A stretch of 64,000 nucleotides of DNA from Thermodesulfovibrio yellowstonii (GTDB lineage Bacteria; Nitrospirota; Thermodesulfovibrionia; Thermodesulfovibrionales; Dissulfurispiraceae): positions 1 to 64,000 of the forward strand of contig DYHD01000003.1 of the NCBI GenBank assembly GCA_020724365.1. The letters are read 5' to 3'. The translations under genes and the position numbers were made by a program. The notes under the pieces are model-generated. The model was not told the origin of the DNA. It saw only the letters and a program-made list of their open reading frames with translations, and did not search any database. This document shows positions 1 to 9,765 of this stretch, in pieces (position 1 is the stretch's first letter; each line of letters starts with the position of its first letter).

Positions 1-95
1 GAGGGATTTTATATAATTAATGTCTTCATACTTATGCCCCCATTAGTAATAGAAAAGGCTAATTAGAGTATCCTTTTCATTACATTACTTTTTGT

Positions 96-1436
96 TTAAA
101 GTATGTACCTGCTTAAATCCTGATCCCTGACTATATCATTAAGTTTTTGAGAGACATACTTGTTATCAATAACTACTTTTTTATTTTGTATTTCAGGGGC
201 TTCAAAAGAGAGGTCTTCAAGTAATTTCTCAAGAACTGTGTGAAGTCTTCTGGCACCAATATTTTCTGTCTTGTCGTTAACCTCCGCAGCTATATATGCT
301 AAATCGTGTATAGCTTCATCAGTAAATACTATCTCAATCCCTTCAGTCTCAAGCAATGCAGAGTATTGTTTAATCAACGCATTGTGCGGCTCGGTTAAGA
401 TTCTAATAAACTCTTTCTTCCCGAGTGATTCAAGCTCAACCCTTATAGGGAATCTTCCCTGCAGTTCTGGTATCAAATCAGAGGGTTTGGCAATATGGAA
501 TGCCCCTGCTGCGATAAAAAGTATATGATCTGTCTTTACAGTTCCATGTTTTGTTGCAACAGTTGAACCTTCTACTATAGGAAGAAGGTCTCTTTGCACA
601 CCTTCTCTTGATACATCAGGTCCATAGCCATGCCCTTTGCTGGCAACTTTGTCTATCTCATCTATGAATACTATGCCCGTTTGCTCTGTCCGTTCTATAG
701 CCTCTTTTTTAACGAGTTCTATATCTATCAGTTTATTTGCTTCATCTTGTGTAAGCAGAACTAGAGCTTCTGGGACCTTCACCTTTTTTCTTTTTGCTTT
801 TTCAGGCAAAAAATTACCGAGCATCTCTTTAAGATTCATTTCTATTTCATCTAATCCTACATTGGAAACAACCCCGAAGGGCATTATTTTTTCTTTTATT
901 TCAATCTCAACATATCTTGCATTAAGCTTTCCATCACGAAGCTGAATCTTCAATTTATCACGCGTATTTTTGTAATGCTCCTTCTCGGACTCTTCAATAA
1001 CAACACCTCTTGCATTTCTCGGAGGAGGCAAAAGAAGGTCAAGAATTCTATCTTCTGCGAGACTTTTTGCCTTTTCGTAAACCCTCTCCATATGTTCAGC
1101 TCTGACCATAGTCATTGAAATCTCTGTAAGATCTCTGATCATAGATTCAACATCTCTGCCAACATATCCAACCTCAGTATATTTTGATGCTTCAACCTTC
1201 ATAAAAGGAGCATTTGCAAGCCTTGCGAGTCTTCTTGCTATCTCTGTTTTGCCTACACCTGTAGGTCCTATCATAATAATATTTTTAGGCAAAACCTCAT
1301 CCTTGAGGTCGGATATGATTCTTTGCCTTCTCCATCTGTTTCTAAGTGCAATAGCAACAGACTTCTTAGCCTTGTCCTGACCAATTATATACTTATCGAG
1401 TTGTTCAACTATTTTTTTAGGTGTAAGATTATCCAT
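96..1436 (-). CDS. hslU: HslU, ATPase subunit of the HslUV protease
   Basis: This is the AAA+ unfoldase that feeds substrates into the HslV peptidase in the cytoplasm. A Walker A motif GPTGVGKT lies at residues 57-64, the pore-loop motif GYVG at 90-93, and a Walker B motif (IVFIDE) near 255-260. The C-terminus LSRYIL is the kind of tail that docks into HslV. At 446 aa it has the normal family length. It begins inside the end of hslV (8-nt overlap), so the two are probably translationally coupled in a xerC-hslV-hslU operon read on the minus strand. Confidence 0.97.
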   Translation of the reverse strand: MDNLTPKKIVEQLDKYIIGQDKAKKSVAIALRNRWRRQRIISDLKDEVLPKNIIMIGPTGVGKTEIARRLARLANAPFMKVEASKYTEVGYVGRDVESMIRDLTEISMTMVRAEHMERVYEKAKSLAEDRILDLLLPPPRNARGVVIEESEKEHYKNTRDKLKIQLRDGKLNARYVEIEIKEKIMPFGVVSNVGLDEIEMNLKEMLGNFLPEKAKRKKVKVPEALVLLTQDEANKLIDIELVKKEAIERTEQTGIVFIDEIDKVASKGHGYGPDVSREGVQRDLLPIVEGSTVATKHGTVKTDHILFIAAGAFHIAKPSDLIPELQGRFPIRVELESLGKKEFIRILTEPHNALIKQYSALLETEGIEIVFTDEAIHDLAYIAAEVNDKTENIGARRLHTVLEKLLEDLSFEAPEIQNKKVVIDNKYVSQKLNDIVRDQDLSRYIL

Positions 1437-1965
1437 TTAATTCCTCTATAATGATATTTTTATTGGTATAAATGCATATATCTGATGCTATCTCCATTGT
1501 CTTTAAGACTATCTCAGCAGCACTTAATTCTGTATTTTCATATAAAGCTTTTGCAGCAGACTGAGCATAAGGACCGCCTGAACCTATTGCTGCAATACCG
1601 CCATCCGGCTCAATGATATCGCCAGTGCCTGAGAGAATAAATATATTATCATTATCAGCAACTATAAGAAGTGCTTCAAGCCTCCTAAGTATCTTATCAG
1701 TCCTCCAGTCCTTCGCAAGCTCTACAGCAGCCCTCTTAATATTTCCTTTATATGCTTCTAACTTAGATTCGAATCTTTCAAATAGAGTGAAAGCATCTGC
1801 TGTTGCGCCAGCAAAGCCTGCAACTATTTTATTGTTATACATCTTTCTTATCTTTCTTGCATTGTGTTTCAAGATTGTATTTCCCATTGTAACCTGACCA
1901 TCACAGGCTATGGCAACCTTGCCATTTTTTCTAACACATAGAACAGTTGTGCTGTGAATCATCAT
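1429..1965 (-). CDS. hslV: HslV, peptidase subunit of the HslUV protease
   Basis: This is an N-terminal-nucleophile threonine peptidase and partner of HslU. Near the chosen start the protein reads [11 protein letters not shown]; the first Thr of the TT pair is the expected catalytic N-terminus after propeptide removal. The core carries the expected DGQVTMGNT and [17 protein letters not shown] segments. The open frame extends 23 codons further upstream, but a GGAGGG ribosome-binding site lies directly before the ATG codons at 1965 and 1962, so the start is placed at 1965 (1962 is equally possible). The upstream extension is hydrophobic and not family-like. Confidence 0.94.
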   Translation of the reverse strand: MMIHSTTVLCVRKNGKVAIACDGQVTMGNTILKHNARKIRKMYNNKIVAGFAGATADAFTLFERFESKLEAYKGNIKRAAVELAKDWRTDKILRRLEALLIVADNDNIFILSGTGDIIEPDGGIAAIGSGGPYAQSAAKALYENTELSAAEIVLKTMEIASDICIYTNKNIIIEELNG

Positions 1966-2062
1966 CCCTCCGTAAAAAAATACGATAAAATAACTTGTGA
2001 CAATTTCGCTCAAAAACCATAGTAAGCCATTCAATAAAAACTCAGGACATACCTATTAGGAT

Positions 2063-2089
2063 GTCATGGTGAGCCTATCGAACTATGAC
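2063..2089. repeat. short dispersed imperfect palindrome
   Basis: The segment runs from GTCATGGTGAGC to GAACTATGAC, giving an imperfect inverted repeat with GTCAT-type ends. It lies in the short gap between xerC and hslV. Other GTCATT...AATGAC elements occur elsewhere in the window, so this is probably a member of the same broad class of dispersed palindromes. Confidence 0.5.
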
Positions 2090-2186
2090 TGATTTATCTC
2101 CCTTTCACAATCGCTCTACTTAGCTAAAGTCTAAAAACCAGGGTGACATATAATTGATATTCAATCATTCCGAAATTTATATGAAT

Positions 2187-3095
2187 CTAACTTTTATTGC
2201 CAAATGGATGAGTTTTATCATATACATCTATCAAATGCCCAATATCTAAGTGGGTATATTTTTGTGTAGTTGATATTGATGAATGTCCAAGAAGCTCTTG
2301 TATAACCCTTAAATCAGCTCCTCCGATAAGAAGATGAGTAGCAAATGAATGCCTGAGAGTATGTGGACCTATTTGTCCATTTAATCCAATATTTCTTGCA
2401 TATTTAACAACAATACGCCTTATCTGTCTATCCGTGAGTCTGCCTCCCCTGATATTAAGAAAAAATGCGGATTGGTTATCTCTAAAAGATTTTTTCTTTT
2501 TGTAAAGCATTCTTTCAACTACATAAGATTTTAATGCATCAGATGCCTTATCTCCAAAAGGAACTATCCTCTCCTTTTTTCCTTTTCCTTTTACCTTGAG
2601 AAGTCCTTCTTTTAAATTTAAATCATCTATATTTATACTTGATAGTTCACTCACTCTTATACCGCTTGAATATAACAATTCAAGAATAGCCTTATCCCTA
2701 CTATTTATAAAGTTAGCGCCTTCAGGGGATTGAACAAGGTCAAAGGCTTCATCCACTGATAAGAAATTTGGCAAAGGGTTAGCTTTTTTTGGCATAGGGA
2801 CTAATTTTGCAGGGTTAAGCTTAATAAGCCCATTGCTATTAAGGTAACTTAAAAAAGACCTGACCGCTGCTAACTTTCTTGATACAGTAGATTTCGATTT
2901 GCCATTAATCATAAGACTTGAAATAAATCCTCTAATATCAATGACTTCAATAAATTCAGGTTGAGATTTGCAGAAAGATGAAAATTCATGCAAATCTTTT
3001 TTATAAGCACGAAGTGTATGATCAGAGAAGCCCCTTTCAACTTTAATATGTCTCATGAATCTCTCTATTAGTTCATTTAAACTATTAAATTGCAT
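2187..3095 (-). CDS. xerC: Tyrosine recombinase XerC/XerD type
   Basis: Site-specific recombinase expected to resolve chromosome dimers. Counting from the ATG at 3095, the catalytic set is R147 (in SSGIRVSEL), a Lys near 172 (KGKGKKER), H245 and R248 (HTLRHSF), H271 (GHSS) and Y280 (KYTH). The N-terminal SAM-like core-binding domain spans about residues 10-95. A TTG at 3104 is an alternative start; the GGAG before ATG 3095 lies only 3 nt away, so the start is not certain. Being the first gene before hslVU is a known arrangement for xerC-type genes. XerC versus XerD is not settled by sequence alone. Confidence 0.88.
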   Translation of the reverse strand: MQFNSLNELIERFMRHIKVERGFSDHTLRAYKKDLHEFSSFCKSQPEFIEVIDIRGFISSLMINGKSKSTVSRKLAAVRSFLSYLNSNGLIKLNPAKLVPMPKKANPLPNFLSVDEAFDLVQSPEGANFINSRDKAILELLYSSGIRVSELSSINIDDLNLKEGLLKVKGKGKKERIVPFGDKASDALKSYVVERMLYKKKKSFRDNQSAFFLNIRGGRLTDRQIRRIVVKYARNIGLNGQIGPHTLRHSFATHLLIGGADLRVIQELLGHSSISTTQKYTHLDIGHLIDVYDKTHPFGNKS

Positions 3096-3235
3096 ATGCT
3101 CCAAGTGAAAAAACTGAATCTATGTTATATACAAAATCTGTTTTGTAAATTAGTAATAAAAGTCAAAAATTCTACTTAAATTAGAGTCTGCTTATAAATT
3201 GAAAGGTTGCATTCTCTCCGTCATTGACTTGAAAA

Positions 3236-3401
3236 TCCCCCCCTCACCCTTGCCCTCTCCCCAAGGGAGAGGGTTGTTAAATAATCCCTCCCTTGTAATG
3301 GAGGAGTTATTTTCATGCTCCTTTGTGAGCCATAGCTCATGTCGATTCCCGTGAAACTTGTCCCCAAAGTTCTTAATCAGGGAACGGGAATCCAGTCTTT
3401 T
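3236..3401. repeat. dispersed palindromic repeats in the xerC-nth gap
   Basis: The 370-base gap between xerC and nth has no convincing gene. It contains a perfect hairpin, CCCTCTCCC (3253-3261) and GGGAGAGGG (3265-3273), inside a C-rich stretch typical of dispersed bacterial palindromes. Further on, a GATTCCCGT segment near 3341 and ACGGGAATCCAG near 3385 form a second inverted pair of the CGGGAATCC family seen again inside cmr2. Confidence 0.6.
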
Positions 3402-3474
3402 TAATTAGGTTCTGAATTATCTGGTCAAGATAGAGAATGACATTATTTAAGTTTATAAACAGACATTAATTAGG

Positions 3475-4107
3475 CTATATATCATTAGATGGACAAATAT
3501 CTCTGATTATGCATTGTTCATGCTTTGGCTTTTTTGCCTGACAGACCTTTCTGCCATGAAGTATCAATAAATGAGAGATGATTCCCCATTCTTCTTTTGG
3601 AGTGATAGCCATTAGATCTAATTCTATCTTTTGAGGGTCACTATTTTTAGTCAATCCGAGTCTATTCGAGAGTCTTTTTACATGAGTATCTACAGCTATT
3701 CCTTCATTAATCCCAAAACTGTTATAAAGTATTATATTCGCAGTTTTCCTGGCAACCCCTGGCAATTTTGTCAGCTCATCCATTGTCATTGGCACTCGTG
3801 AATTATGCTTTTCAATGATAATCTCTGCAGATCTTCTTATGTTTTTAGCCTTTGTTTTATAAAAATTTATGGAACTAATATCCTTCTCTAATTCTTCAAG
3901 CGGCACCCGAACATAATCAACTATTGTATTATATTTTTGAAAAAGATTTTCTGTAACCTTGTTTACAAGGACATCTGTCGTCTGAGCAGATAAGACAGTT
4001 GCTACAAAAAGCTCAAAAGGATTTTTAAAGTTCAATGCAGTTTTAGGCTCTGGATATTCCTTTTTTAAAAGCTCTATTATCTTAAGAAGCTTTACATCTG
4101 TCTTCAC
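3475..4107 (-). CDS. nth: Endonuclease III (DNA glycosylase/AP lyase) with an altered Fe-S ligand
   Basis: Base-excision repair glycosylase for oxidised pyrimidines. The family landmarks are present: LSAQTTD at 39-45, the helix-hairpin-helix LPGVARKTAN with catalytic K121, and the catalytic Asp D140 in AVDTH. The C-terminal [4Fe-4S] loop should read C-x6-C-x2-C-x5-C. Here it reads C189-x6-H196-x2-C199-x5-C205, so the second Cys is His. The codon is CAT, two base changes from a Cys codon, which argues against a simple read error. Length (210 aa) is normal. The gene stands alone. Confidence 0.95.
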   Translation of the reverse strand: MKTDVKLLKIIELLKKEYPEPKTALNFKNPFELFVATVLSAQTTDVLVNKVTENLFQKYNTIVDYVRVPLEELEKDISSINFYKTKAKNIRRSAEIIIEKHNSRVPMTMDELTKLPGVARKTANIILYNSFGINEGIAVDTHVKRLSNRLGLTKNSDPQKIELDLMAITPKEEWGIISHLLILHGRKVCQAKKPKHEQCIIRDICPSNDI

Positions 4108-4236
4108 TTAGTCTCCTTCATTTCCAAAAAATAGAGATAGTAAGTCTCAAAAATAAAACATGCAAGATGGTCATTTAAAACAGCATTTAAAAACATTCGG
4201 CTATTATATAATTTACAGATAATATTTTTCATTTTA

Positions 4237-5364
4237 TTAGTTTGAAATAATCTCTATTACCGCTATTTCTGGCGGTGCAAGAATACGAATTGGAGGTCCT
4301 GAAGTTCCTGCACCTCTGCTTACATATAGATATGAATTATTAGGAAGATAAGCCAGTCCTTCATGAACATCATAATAGAGCATGGTTATCAAACTGATAG
4401 GAAATATCTGCCCCTTATGTGCATGTCCTGAAAGCTGGAGATCGAATAATCCAAGATAATCAGCTTTCACATCTGGTCTATGCTTTAGTAGAATAGTAAA
4501 ATTATCTCGTGGAAGCCCTGAAAGAACCTCTTTTTCAGTAGCAATACTTGAAATGCTATATTTTTTTGCCGTTGGGTCATCTACGCCTGCAATATTTATG
4601 AACCCCGCAACAGTGATTCCTTGCCCCCTTAAAACCTTAAACCCTGCTTTTTGCATAAAATCAACAGCCTGATCAATGCCAACATAAAATTCGTGGTTAC
4701 CCGCAACTGCGTATTTACCATATCTTGGGTTAATTTGTATAAAAGGTTCAATAAGTTCTGGATGATTATTTATCTGACCATCAACGATATCACCTGTTGC
4801 AAGTAAAATATCAGGTTCAAGTTTTTCAATCATCTCTACTATTTTATTAAGTCTTTTTTCTCTTAATATTGGTCCGATATGAACATCAGAAATATGAACA
4901 ATCCTTAACTTATCAAGAGATTGATGAATTTTGCTGGTATGAATTGTTATTTTTTCAATTTGAATATTTCTTGCTTCAAAGTGTCCGTATAAAACAAGCA
5001 CAATAGAAAGGAAGAAAACTATAGAGAAGCCAATAGAGGCTGAGGGTAGCAATCTTGGCATATGCCATTTTAATAAAAAACTATTGAATAATTTCAACAC
5101 ATCATAGCTTAATAATAAACAACAAAATATAAACATAAAACCCATCCATAAAAAACCTCCATATGTTAATTGATGGGTAGTAATATGTATGCCTATTAAA
5201 TTTAATATACCGATCAAAATCGGGGTAAAAACCATAATGAAGGAGAAAATAATCAGTAAAAAAATTTTTTTTGTATTTAAATTAAAGGCAGTTTTTGCCT
5301 TTGCTATGACATAAATATGCATAAGGCTATAAACAAATAAATATATGAAATGAAAAAGTCTCAT
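4237..5364 (-). CDS. Membrane-anchored calcineurin-like metallophosphoesterase
   Basis: The N-terminal 130 residues hold about four hydrophobic membrane segments. The rest is a metallophosphoesterase domain with the metal-binding set HISDVH (157-162), GDIVDG (191-196), GNHEF (222-226) and GHAH near 316. The layout resembles YkuE/YaeI-type phosphohydrolases, some of which act on UDP-diacylglucosamine or other lipid-linked phosphates, but the substrate here cannot be read from sequence. The start ATG at 5364 precedes a hydrophobic segment. It is transcribed alone, divergently from fabG. Confidence 0.85.
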   Translation of the reverse strand: MRLFHFIYLFVYSLMHIYVIAKAKTAFNLNTKKIFLLIIFSFIMVFTPILIGILNLIGIHITTHQLTYGGFLWMGFMFIFCCLLLSYDVLKLFNSFLLKWHMPRLLPSASIGFSIVFFLSIVLVLYGHFEARNIQIEKITIHTSKIHQSLDKLRIVHISDVHIGPILREKRLNKIVEMIEKLEPDILLATGDIVDGQINNHPELIEPFIQINPRYGKYAVAGNHEFYVGIDQAVDFMQKAGFKVLRGQGITVAGFINIAGVDDPTAKKYSISSIATEKEVLSGLPRDNFTILLKHRPDVKADYLGLFDLQLSGHAHKGQIFPISLITMLYYDVHEGLAYLPNNSYLYVSRGAGTSGPPIRILAPPEIAVIEIISN

Positions 5365-5503
5365 AATAACCCTTTTATGTTAAAATATGACCTGATTTAA
5401 GCAATACTATTTTTAGGTCTATAAAAATCTGTAAAAAAATAATATGGAAAATTAAAAAAAACTCTGTTAAAATTATATCTTATTTTTATCAGGAGAATAA
5501 ACC

Positions 5504-6238
5504 ATGACTGGTCAGATAGCTGTCGTTACTGGAGGCGGCAGGGGGATAGGCAAATCAATCGCTGAAGCTCTTGCCAAAAAATCTATTAATCTAGTTATTG
5601 TAGGAACTAATTATGAGGTTGCTGCTGAGACTTCTTTTAATCTTCAAAGACTGGGCATTAAAAGCATCGCTGTTAAGGCTGATGTTTCCAATTCTTCTGA
5701 TGTTAAGAATCTATTCGATACTACTTTAAATGAATTTGGCAGAGTTGATATCCTTGTAAATAATGCTGGTATTACAAGAGATGCTCTCATCATAAGAATG
5801 AAAGATGAAGATTGGGACAAGGTCATTAATATAAACCTTAAAGGTACATTTCTCTGCTGCAAAGAAGCTGTGAAGATTATGATGAAACAAAAATATGGAA
5901 GGATAATAAATATTTCATCAATCGTTGGATTTATGGGCAATATTGGGCAAGCTAATTACAGTGCTTCAAAAGCAGGAATAGCTGGTCTGACTAAATCAAT
6001 CGCTAAAGAATATGCTAATAGAGGTATAACTGTGAATGCCGTCGCTCCTGGTTTTATTACTACCGCTATGACCGAGACAATCCCCGACAATATTAAGAAT
6101 GAAATGCTTAGGGCTATACCTATGAGTCGTTTTGGGACGCCTGATGATGTTGCAAACGCAGTTGTTTTTTTAGCATCTCCTGATGCAGGATATATAACAG
6201 GTCAAATATTGCATGTAAACGGCGGAATGTATATGTAG
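5504..6238 (+). CDS. fabG: 3-oxoacyl-ACP reductase FabG
   Basis: Short-chain dehydrogenase that reduces 3-oxoacyl-ACP with NADPH in fatty acid elongation. The nucleotide-binding motif TGGGRGIG is at residues 9-16, NNAGITRD near 86-93, and the catalytic Ser and YxxxK (ISSIVG, YSASK) follow at the normal spacing. The 244-aa length is typical. A clear AGGAG lies before the ATG. It is the first gene of fabG-acpP-fabF-rnc; plsX, fabH and fabD, which often precede it in other bacteria, are not here. Confidence 0.96.
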   Translation: MTGQIAVVTGGGRGIGKSIAEALAKKSINLVIVGTNYEVAAETSFNLQRLGIKSIAVKADVSNSSDVKNLFDTTLNEFGRVDILVNNAGITRDALIIRMKDEDWDKVININLKGTFLCCKEAVKIMMKQKYGRIINISSIVGFMGNIGQANYSASKAGIAGLTKSIAKEYANRGITVNAVAPGFITTAMTETIPDNIKNEMLRAIPMSRFGTPDDVANAVVFLASPDAGYITGQILHVNGGMYM

Positions 6239-6296
6239 TTCGTTTTTTCAAATTTTTTCTACGATTTCAATTACTGGTCTTAAGAGGAGGATGATA

Positions 6297-6533
6297 ATGA
6301 TTGAAGATAAGGTAAAAGAGATTATTGCTAAGCAACTAGGGGTTGAACAATCAGCTATTACACCTGATGTTTCTTTTATTGATGACCTAGGAGCTGACTC
6401 TCTTGATACTGTTGAGCTTGTTATGGCATTTGAGGACGCTTTTAATATTGAAATACCCGATGAAGATGCCGAAAAAATAAGTAAAGTAAAAGACGCAATT
6501 GATTATATCAAAAATAAAGTCAATGGACAATAA
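6297..6533 (+). CDS. acpP: Acyl carrier protein
   Basis: The 78-aa acidic carrier protein of fatty acid synthesis. The 4'-phosphopantetheine attachment Ser is S35 in GADSLDTVE. Two in-frame ATGs follow an AGGAGG: the first (6291) abuts it, while 6297 sits at a usable 6-nt distance and gives the canonical MIEDKVKEI start, so 6297 is preferred. The last 11 nt overlap the start of fabF. Confidence 0.96.
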   Translation: MIEDKVKEIIAKQLGVEQSAITPDVSFIDDLGADSLDTVELVMAFEDAFNIEIPDEDAEKISKVKDAIDYIKNKVNGQ

Positions 6534-7773
6534 CAGAAGAATTGTTATAACTGGGATGGGCATAGTATGTCCTATAGGCATTGGATTAAGCGAGTCATGG
6601 CAATCAGCCGTGGAGGGCAAATCAGGAGTTTGCCATATTACACAGTTTGATTCATCTTTATTGCCAACCCGAATAGCCGGAGAAGTGAAAGCTTTTGATC
6701 CTGCAGCTTATATTGAACTGAAAGAAATAAAAAAGATGGATAGGTTTATCCAATTTGCAATAGCGGCTTCTGATATGGCAATGAAGGATTCAGGGCTTAA
6801 GATTAACGAAGATAATGCTGAAAGGGTTGGAGTAATTATTGGTGCAGGAATGGGGGGGCTGCCTGCTATTGAACATTATCATAGGATTTATCTTGAAAAG
6901 GGTCATAGGAGGATATCCCCATTCTTTATCCCTATGCTTATAATCAACCTTGCATCTGGAAATGTATCTATCAGGTTCGGTGCAAAAGGACCGAATTTGT
7001 CTGTAGTTACAGCATGTGCTACCGGCAATCATGCCATAGGAGATGCATACGAGATTATAAAAAGAGGGGATGCCGATGCAATGCTTGCTGGAGGCGCTGA
7101 ATCCTGTATAACACATCTTGGCATAGCAGGCTTCTGTGCTATGAAGGCATTATCAACCAAAAATGATGAGCCAGAAAAAGCAAGCAAGCCTTTTGATATC
7201 GAAAGAGATGGCTTTGTGATGGGCGAAGGTGCTGGAGTGCTAATGCTCGAAACCCTTGACAATGCCCTTGCAAGAAATGCTCGTATATACTCTGAAATTA
7301 TAGGATACGGGATGTCAAGCGATGCCTATCACATAACCTCTCCTGCTCCGAAAGGCGATGGAGCTGCCAGATGTATGAAGATAGCCTTAAAGAAAGCACA
7401 CATTGAACCAGAAAAGATAGACTATATTAATGCTCATGGGACATCAACAAAATACGGTGATGAGCTCGAAACAGACGCAATCAAGACGATATTTAAGGAA
7501 CATGCCTATAAGCTATGTGTTAGCTCTACTAAGTCCATGATAGGTCATCTTCTTGGTGCTGCAGGAGGGGTAGAAGCCGTATTTACGGTTCTCAGCATGT
7601 ATAATGATATTGCATTGCCTACAATTAATCTTCATAATCCAGATCCTGAATGTGACCTTGATTATGTGCCTAATAAGTCACGCCCGATGAAAATTGAGTA
7701 TGCTATGTCGAATTCCTTCGGATTTGGTGGAACGAATGCCTGTCTTATTTTCAAAAAATATAGAGGAGATTGA
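6523..7773 (+). CDS. fabF: 3-oxoacyl-ACP synthase II (FabF)
   Basis: Condensing enzyme that extends acyl-ACP with malonyl-ACP. The catalytic triad is visible: C165 in VVTACATG, H305 in INAHGTST and H342 in [11 protein letters not shown]. The ATG at 6523 gives the family-typical start [11 protein letters not shown]; the frame is open a little further upstream inside acpP, but that extension is not family-like. It overlaps acpP by 11 nt and rnc by 38 nt, indicating tight coupling. Confidence 0.95.
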   Translation: MDNNRRIVITGMGIVCPIGIGLSESWQSAVEGKSGVCHITQFDSSLLPTRIAGEVKAFDPAAYIELKEIKKMDRFIQFAIAASDMAMKDSGLKINEDNAERVGVIIGAGMGGLPAIEHYHRIYLEKGHRRISPFFIPMLIINLASGNVSIRFGAKGPNLSVVTACATGNHAIGDAYEIIKRGDADAMLAGGAESCITHLGIAGFCAMKALSTKNDEPEKASKPFDIERDGFVMGEGAGVLMLETLDNALARNARIYSEIIGYGMSSDAYHITSPAPKGDGAARCMKIALKKAHIEPEKIDYINAHGTSTKYGDELETDAIKTIFKEHAYKLCVSSTKSMIGHLLGAAGGVEAVFTVLSMYNDIALPTINLHNPDPECDLDYVPNKSRPMKIEYAMSNSFGFGGTNACLIFKKYRGD

Positions 7774-8434
7774 AGAGTCTTTAGGGTATGTCTTTAGTAA
7801 TAAAAGGCTGCTCTTAGACGCTATTACCCACAGGTCTTACTTCCATGAAAACCCTGGTGAAGGCTTCACCTATAATGAAAGACTTGAATTTTTAGGTGAT
7901 GCTGTATTAGGGCTTGCCATCTCACACATACTTTTTGTAGATTACGCTGAGCTCACAGAGGCAAGTATGTCCAAGATTAAATCTTACCTTGTAAATAAGT
8001 CAGTCCTTTTTGAGATAGCCTCAAGACTATCTTTAGGCAACTATATAAGACTGGGGAAGGGGGAAGAATTAACAGGGGGACGTAGCAAAAAATCCGTCAT
8101 TTCAGATGCGATGGAAGCATTAATCGGCGCTGTCTTTCTTGATAGCAATTATGAAACTGTAAAGATATTAATTAATCAGCTATATTTTCATAAATTAGCT
8201 GATGTTATTTTTCAGAGAGAAGGCTATGACTTCAAAAGTGAACTTCAGGAGAAAGTCCAGAGGATTTACGGGGTTTTGCCTGATTATAGAATTGTTAAAC
8301 AAGAAGGCGAGGAACATAGGAAGATTTTCACTGTTGAAGTATATATAAATACTGATATTTATGGAACTGCAAAGGGTAAAAGCAAAAAAGAGGCTCAAAT
8401 GCTCGCCGCAAAAAAAGCCTTAGAAAAATTATAA
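7736..8434 (+). CDS. rnc: Ribonuclease III
   Basis: Double-strand-specific endoribonuclease for rRNA processing and dsRNA decay. The signature NERLEFLGD (about 47-55) supplies E51 and D55, and SDAMEALIGA supplies the second acidic pair. A double-stranded RNA-binding domain fills about residues 160-232, ending KKEAQMLAAKKALEKL. The start is set at ATG 7736, inside the end of fabF and preceded by GGTGG at 5 nt. The fab-rnc linkage is common in bacteria. Confidence 0.94.
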   Translation: MPVLFSKNIEEIEESLGYVFSNKRLLLDAITHRSYFHENPGEGFTYNERLEFLGDAVLGLAISHILFVDYAELTEASMSKIKSYLVNKSVLFEIASRLSLGNYIRLGKGEELTGGRSKKSVISDAMEALIGAVFLDSNYETVKILINQLYFHKLADVIFQREGYDFKSELQEKVQRIYGVLPDYRIVKQEGEEHRKIFTVEVYINTDIYGTAKGKSKKEAQMLAAKKALEKL

Positions 8435-8437
8435 AAA

Positions 8438-9640
8438 ATGGATAAAAAGGTAGCCTCATGGTGCCTTTATGATTTTGCAAATTCAAGCTATTCTGCAGTA
8501 ATAGCAGCCGTTATTTTTCCTGTCTATTATACAAATGTAATCGTTGGCAATGAACATGGACAAGGCGATCTATGGTGGGGAAGAGCTATAGCACTCAGCA
8601 TGGCTTTTGTTGCTATAAGCTCTCCGCTTTTAGGTGGTATTGCTGACTTTCTTAGGCTCAGAAAAAGTTTCCTTTTTTTATATACAATTCTTTGTATCAT
8701 ATCTGTAACATCCTTCAGCTTCCTTGAAAAAGATATGATATTAGCAGGATTTATATTGATAGTCATTGCTAATATTGGGCTTGAGGGTGGAATCGTATTT
8801 TATAATTCATATTTAACTCAAATAGCCGCGCCATCTTATCGCGGCAGAATTTCTGCATGGGGGTTTGGGATCGGCTATGCAGGCTCAATAATCTCGCTTC
8901 TCATAGCTTTGCTGTTTATAAATCAAGGTATGATTAATGCGGTTTGGCCAATGGTTGGGATTTTCTTTCTAATTTTTTCCTTACCTGCATTTATCTTTCT
9001 TCCTGCCGATGAAAAATGCAGTAGAGGCATTTTAAAAGCTGCTCTATCTGGTTTCAGACATACTATCAATAGATTGAATATAATGATAAGGAATAAGAAA
9101 CAGAGGAGATTCCTTGCTGCATATTTACTTTATGAAGATGGCGTCAGCACGGTTATTGTATTTTCGAGTATCTTTGCTGCAACAACGCTTGGTTTTCTAC
9201 AGAATGAACTTATTCTGATGTATATTTTGGTTCAGTTTACAGCACTTGCAGGCTCTTTTTTGCTTGCAAAGCCGATAGACTTATGGGGGGCAAAAAGAGT
9301 AATAAGTATATCTCTATTGCTTTGGATAATCGTCTCAATATCGGCTTATTTCGTTCAAAGTAAGTTACACTTCTTGTTTATTGCTTCATTGGCTGGTCTT
9401 GGTCTCGGCAGTCTGCAGGCAGCTTCAAGGGCTTTTTATGCAAAGTTCATCATACCAGAGCAAGAATCTGAATATTTTGGTGTATATTCTCTCATAGGCA
9501 AGTCATCAGCTATAGCAGGTCCACTTATTTTTGGCTATATATCATCAACATTTGGGAGTCAAAGACCTGCTATTTTGGCTGTAACAATATTCTTTATTGC
9601 TGGACTTGTTTTGCTGCAAACGATAAGGCAGGAAACATAA
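8438..9640 (+). CDS. MFS transporter of the UMF1 (Atg22-like) family
   Basis: A 400-aa integral membrane protein with about twelve hydrophobic segments. It opens with ASWCLYDFANSSYSAVI, the hallmark WxLYDFANSxY of UMF1/Atg22-like major facilitator proteins. A central cytoplasmic loop (about residues 185-225) is rich in Arg/Lys. The substrate is unknown; bacterial members are usually annotated only as putative effluxers. It begins 3 nt after rnc and is probably the tail of that operon. Confidence 0.82.
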   Translation: MDKKVASWCLYDFANSSYSAVIAAVIFPVYYTNVIVGNEHGQGDLWWGRAIALSMAFVAISSPLLGGIADFLRLRKSFLFLYTILCIISVTSFSFLEKDMILAGFILIVIANIGLEGGIVFYNSYLTQIAAPSYRGRISAWGFGIGYAGSIISLLIALLFINQGMINAVWPMVGIFFLIFSLPAFIFLPADEKCSRGILKAALSGFRHTINRLNIMIRNKKQRRFLAAYLLYEDGVSTVIVFSSIFAATTLGFLQNELILMYILVQFTALAGSFLLAKPIDLWGAKRVISISLLLWIIVSISAYFVQSKLHFLFIASLAGLGLGSLQAASRAFYAKFIIPEQESEYFGVYSLIGKSSAIAGPLIFGYISSTFGSQRPAILAVTIFFIAGLVLLQTIRQET

Positions 9641-9765
9641 CGAAAAAAGGATAGATAGTCTCAAGATAGAACATCTTGACTGTCGGAAAATTTAATTATT
9701 CTATAGAGCCGAGATGTTTGTTGTACTACAATTTAGCAAATCCGATGTCTATTTTTGGGTTCATT

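Noticed and set aside
1-95. A feature at the left edge
   Set aside because: Only AT-rich sequence after the hslU stop; no hairpin with a T-run or gene end could be supported.
1966-2034. 23-codon N-terminal extension of HslV
   Set aside because: A strong GGAGGG lies before the downstream ATGs, and the catalytic Thr must be close to the N-terminus.
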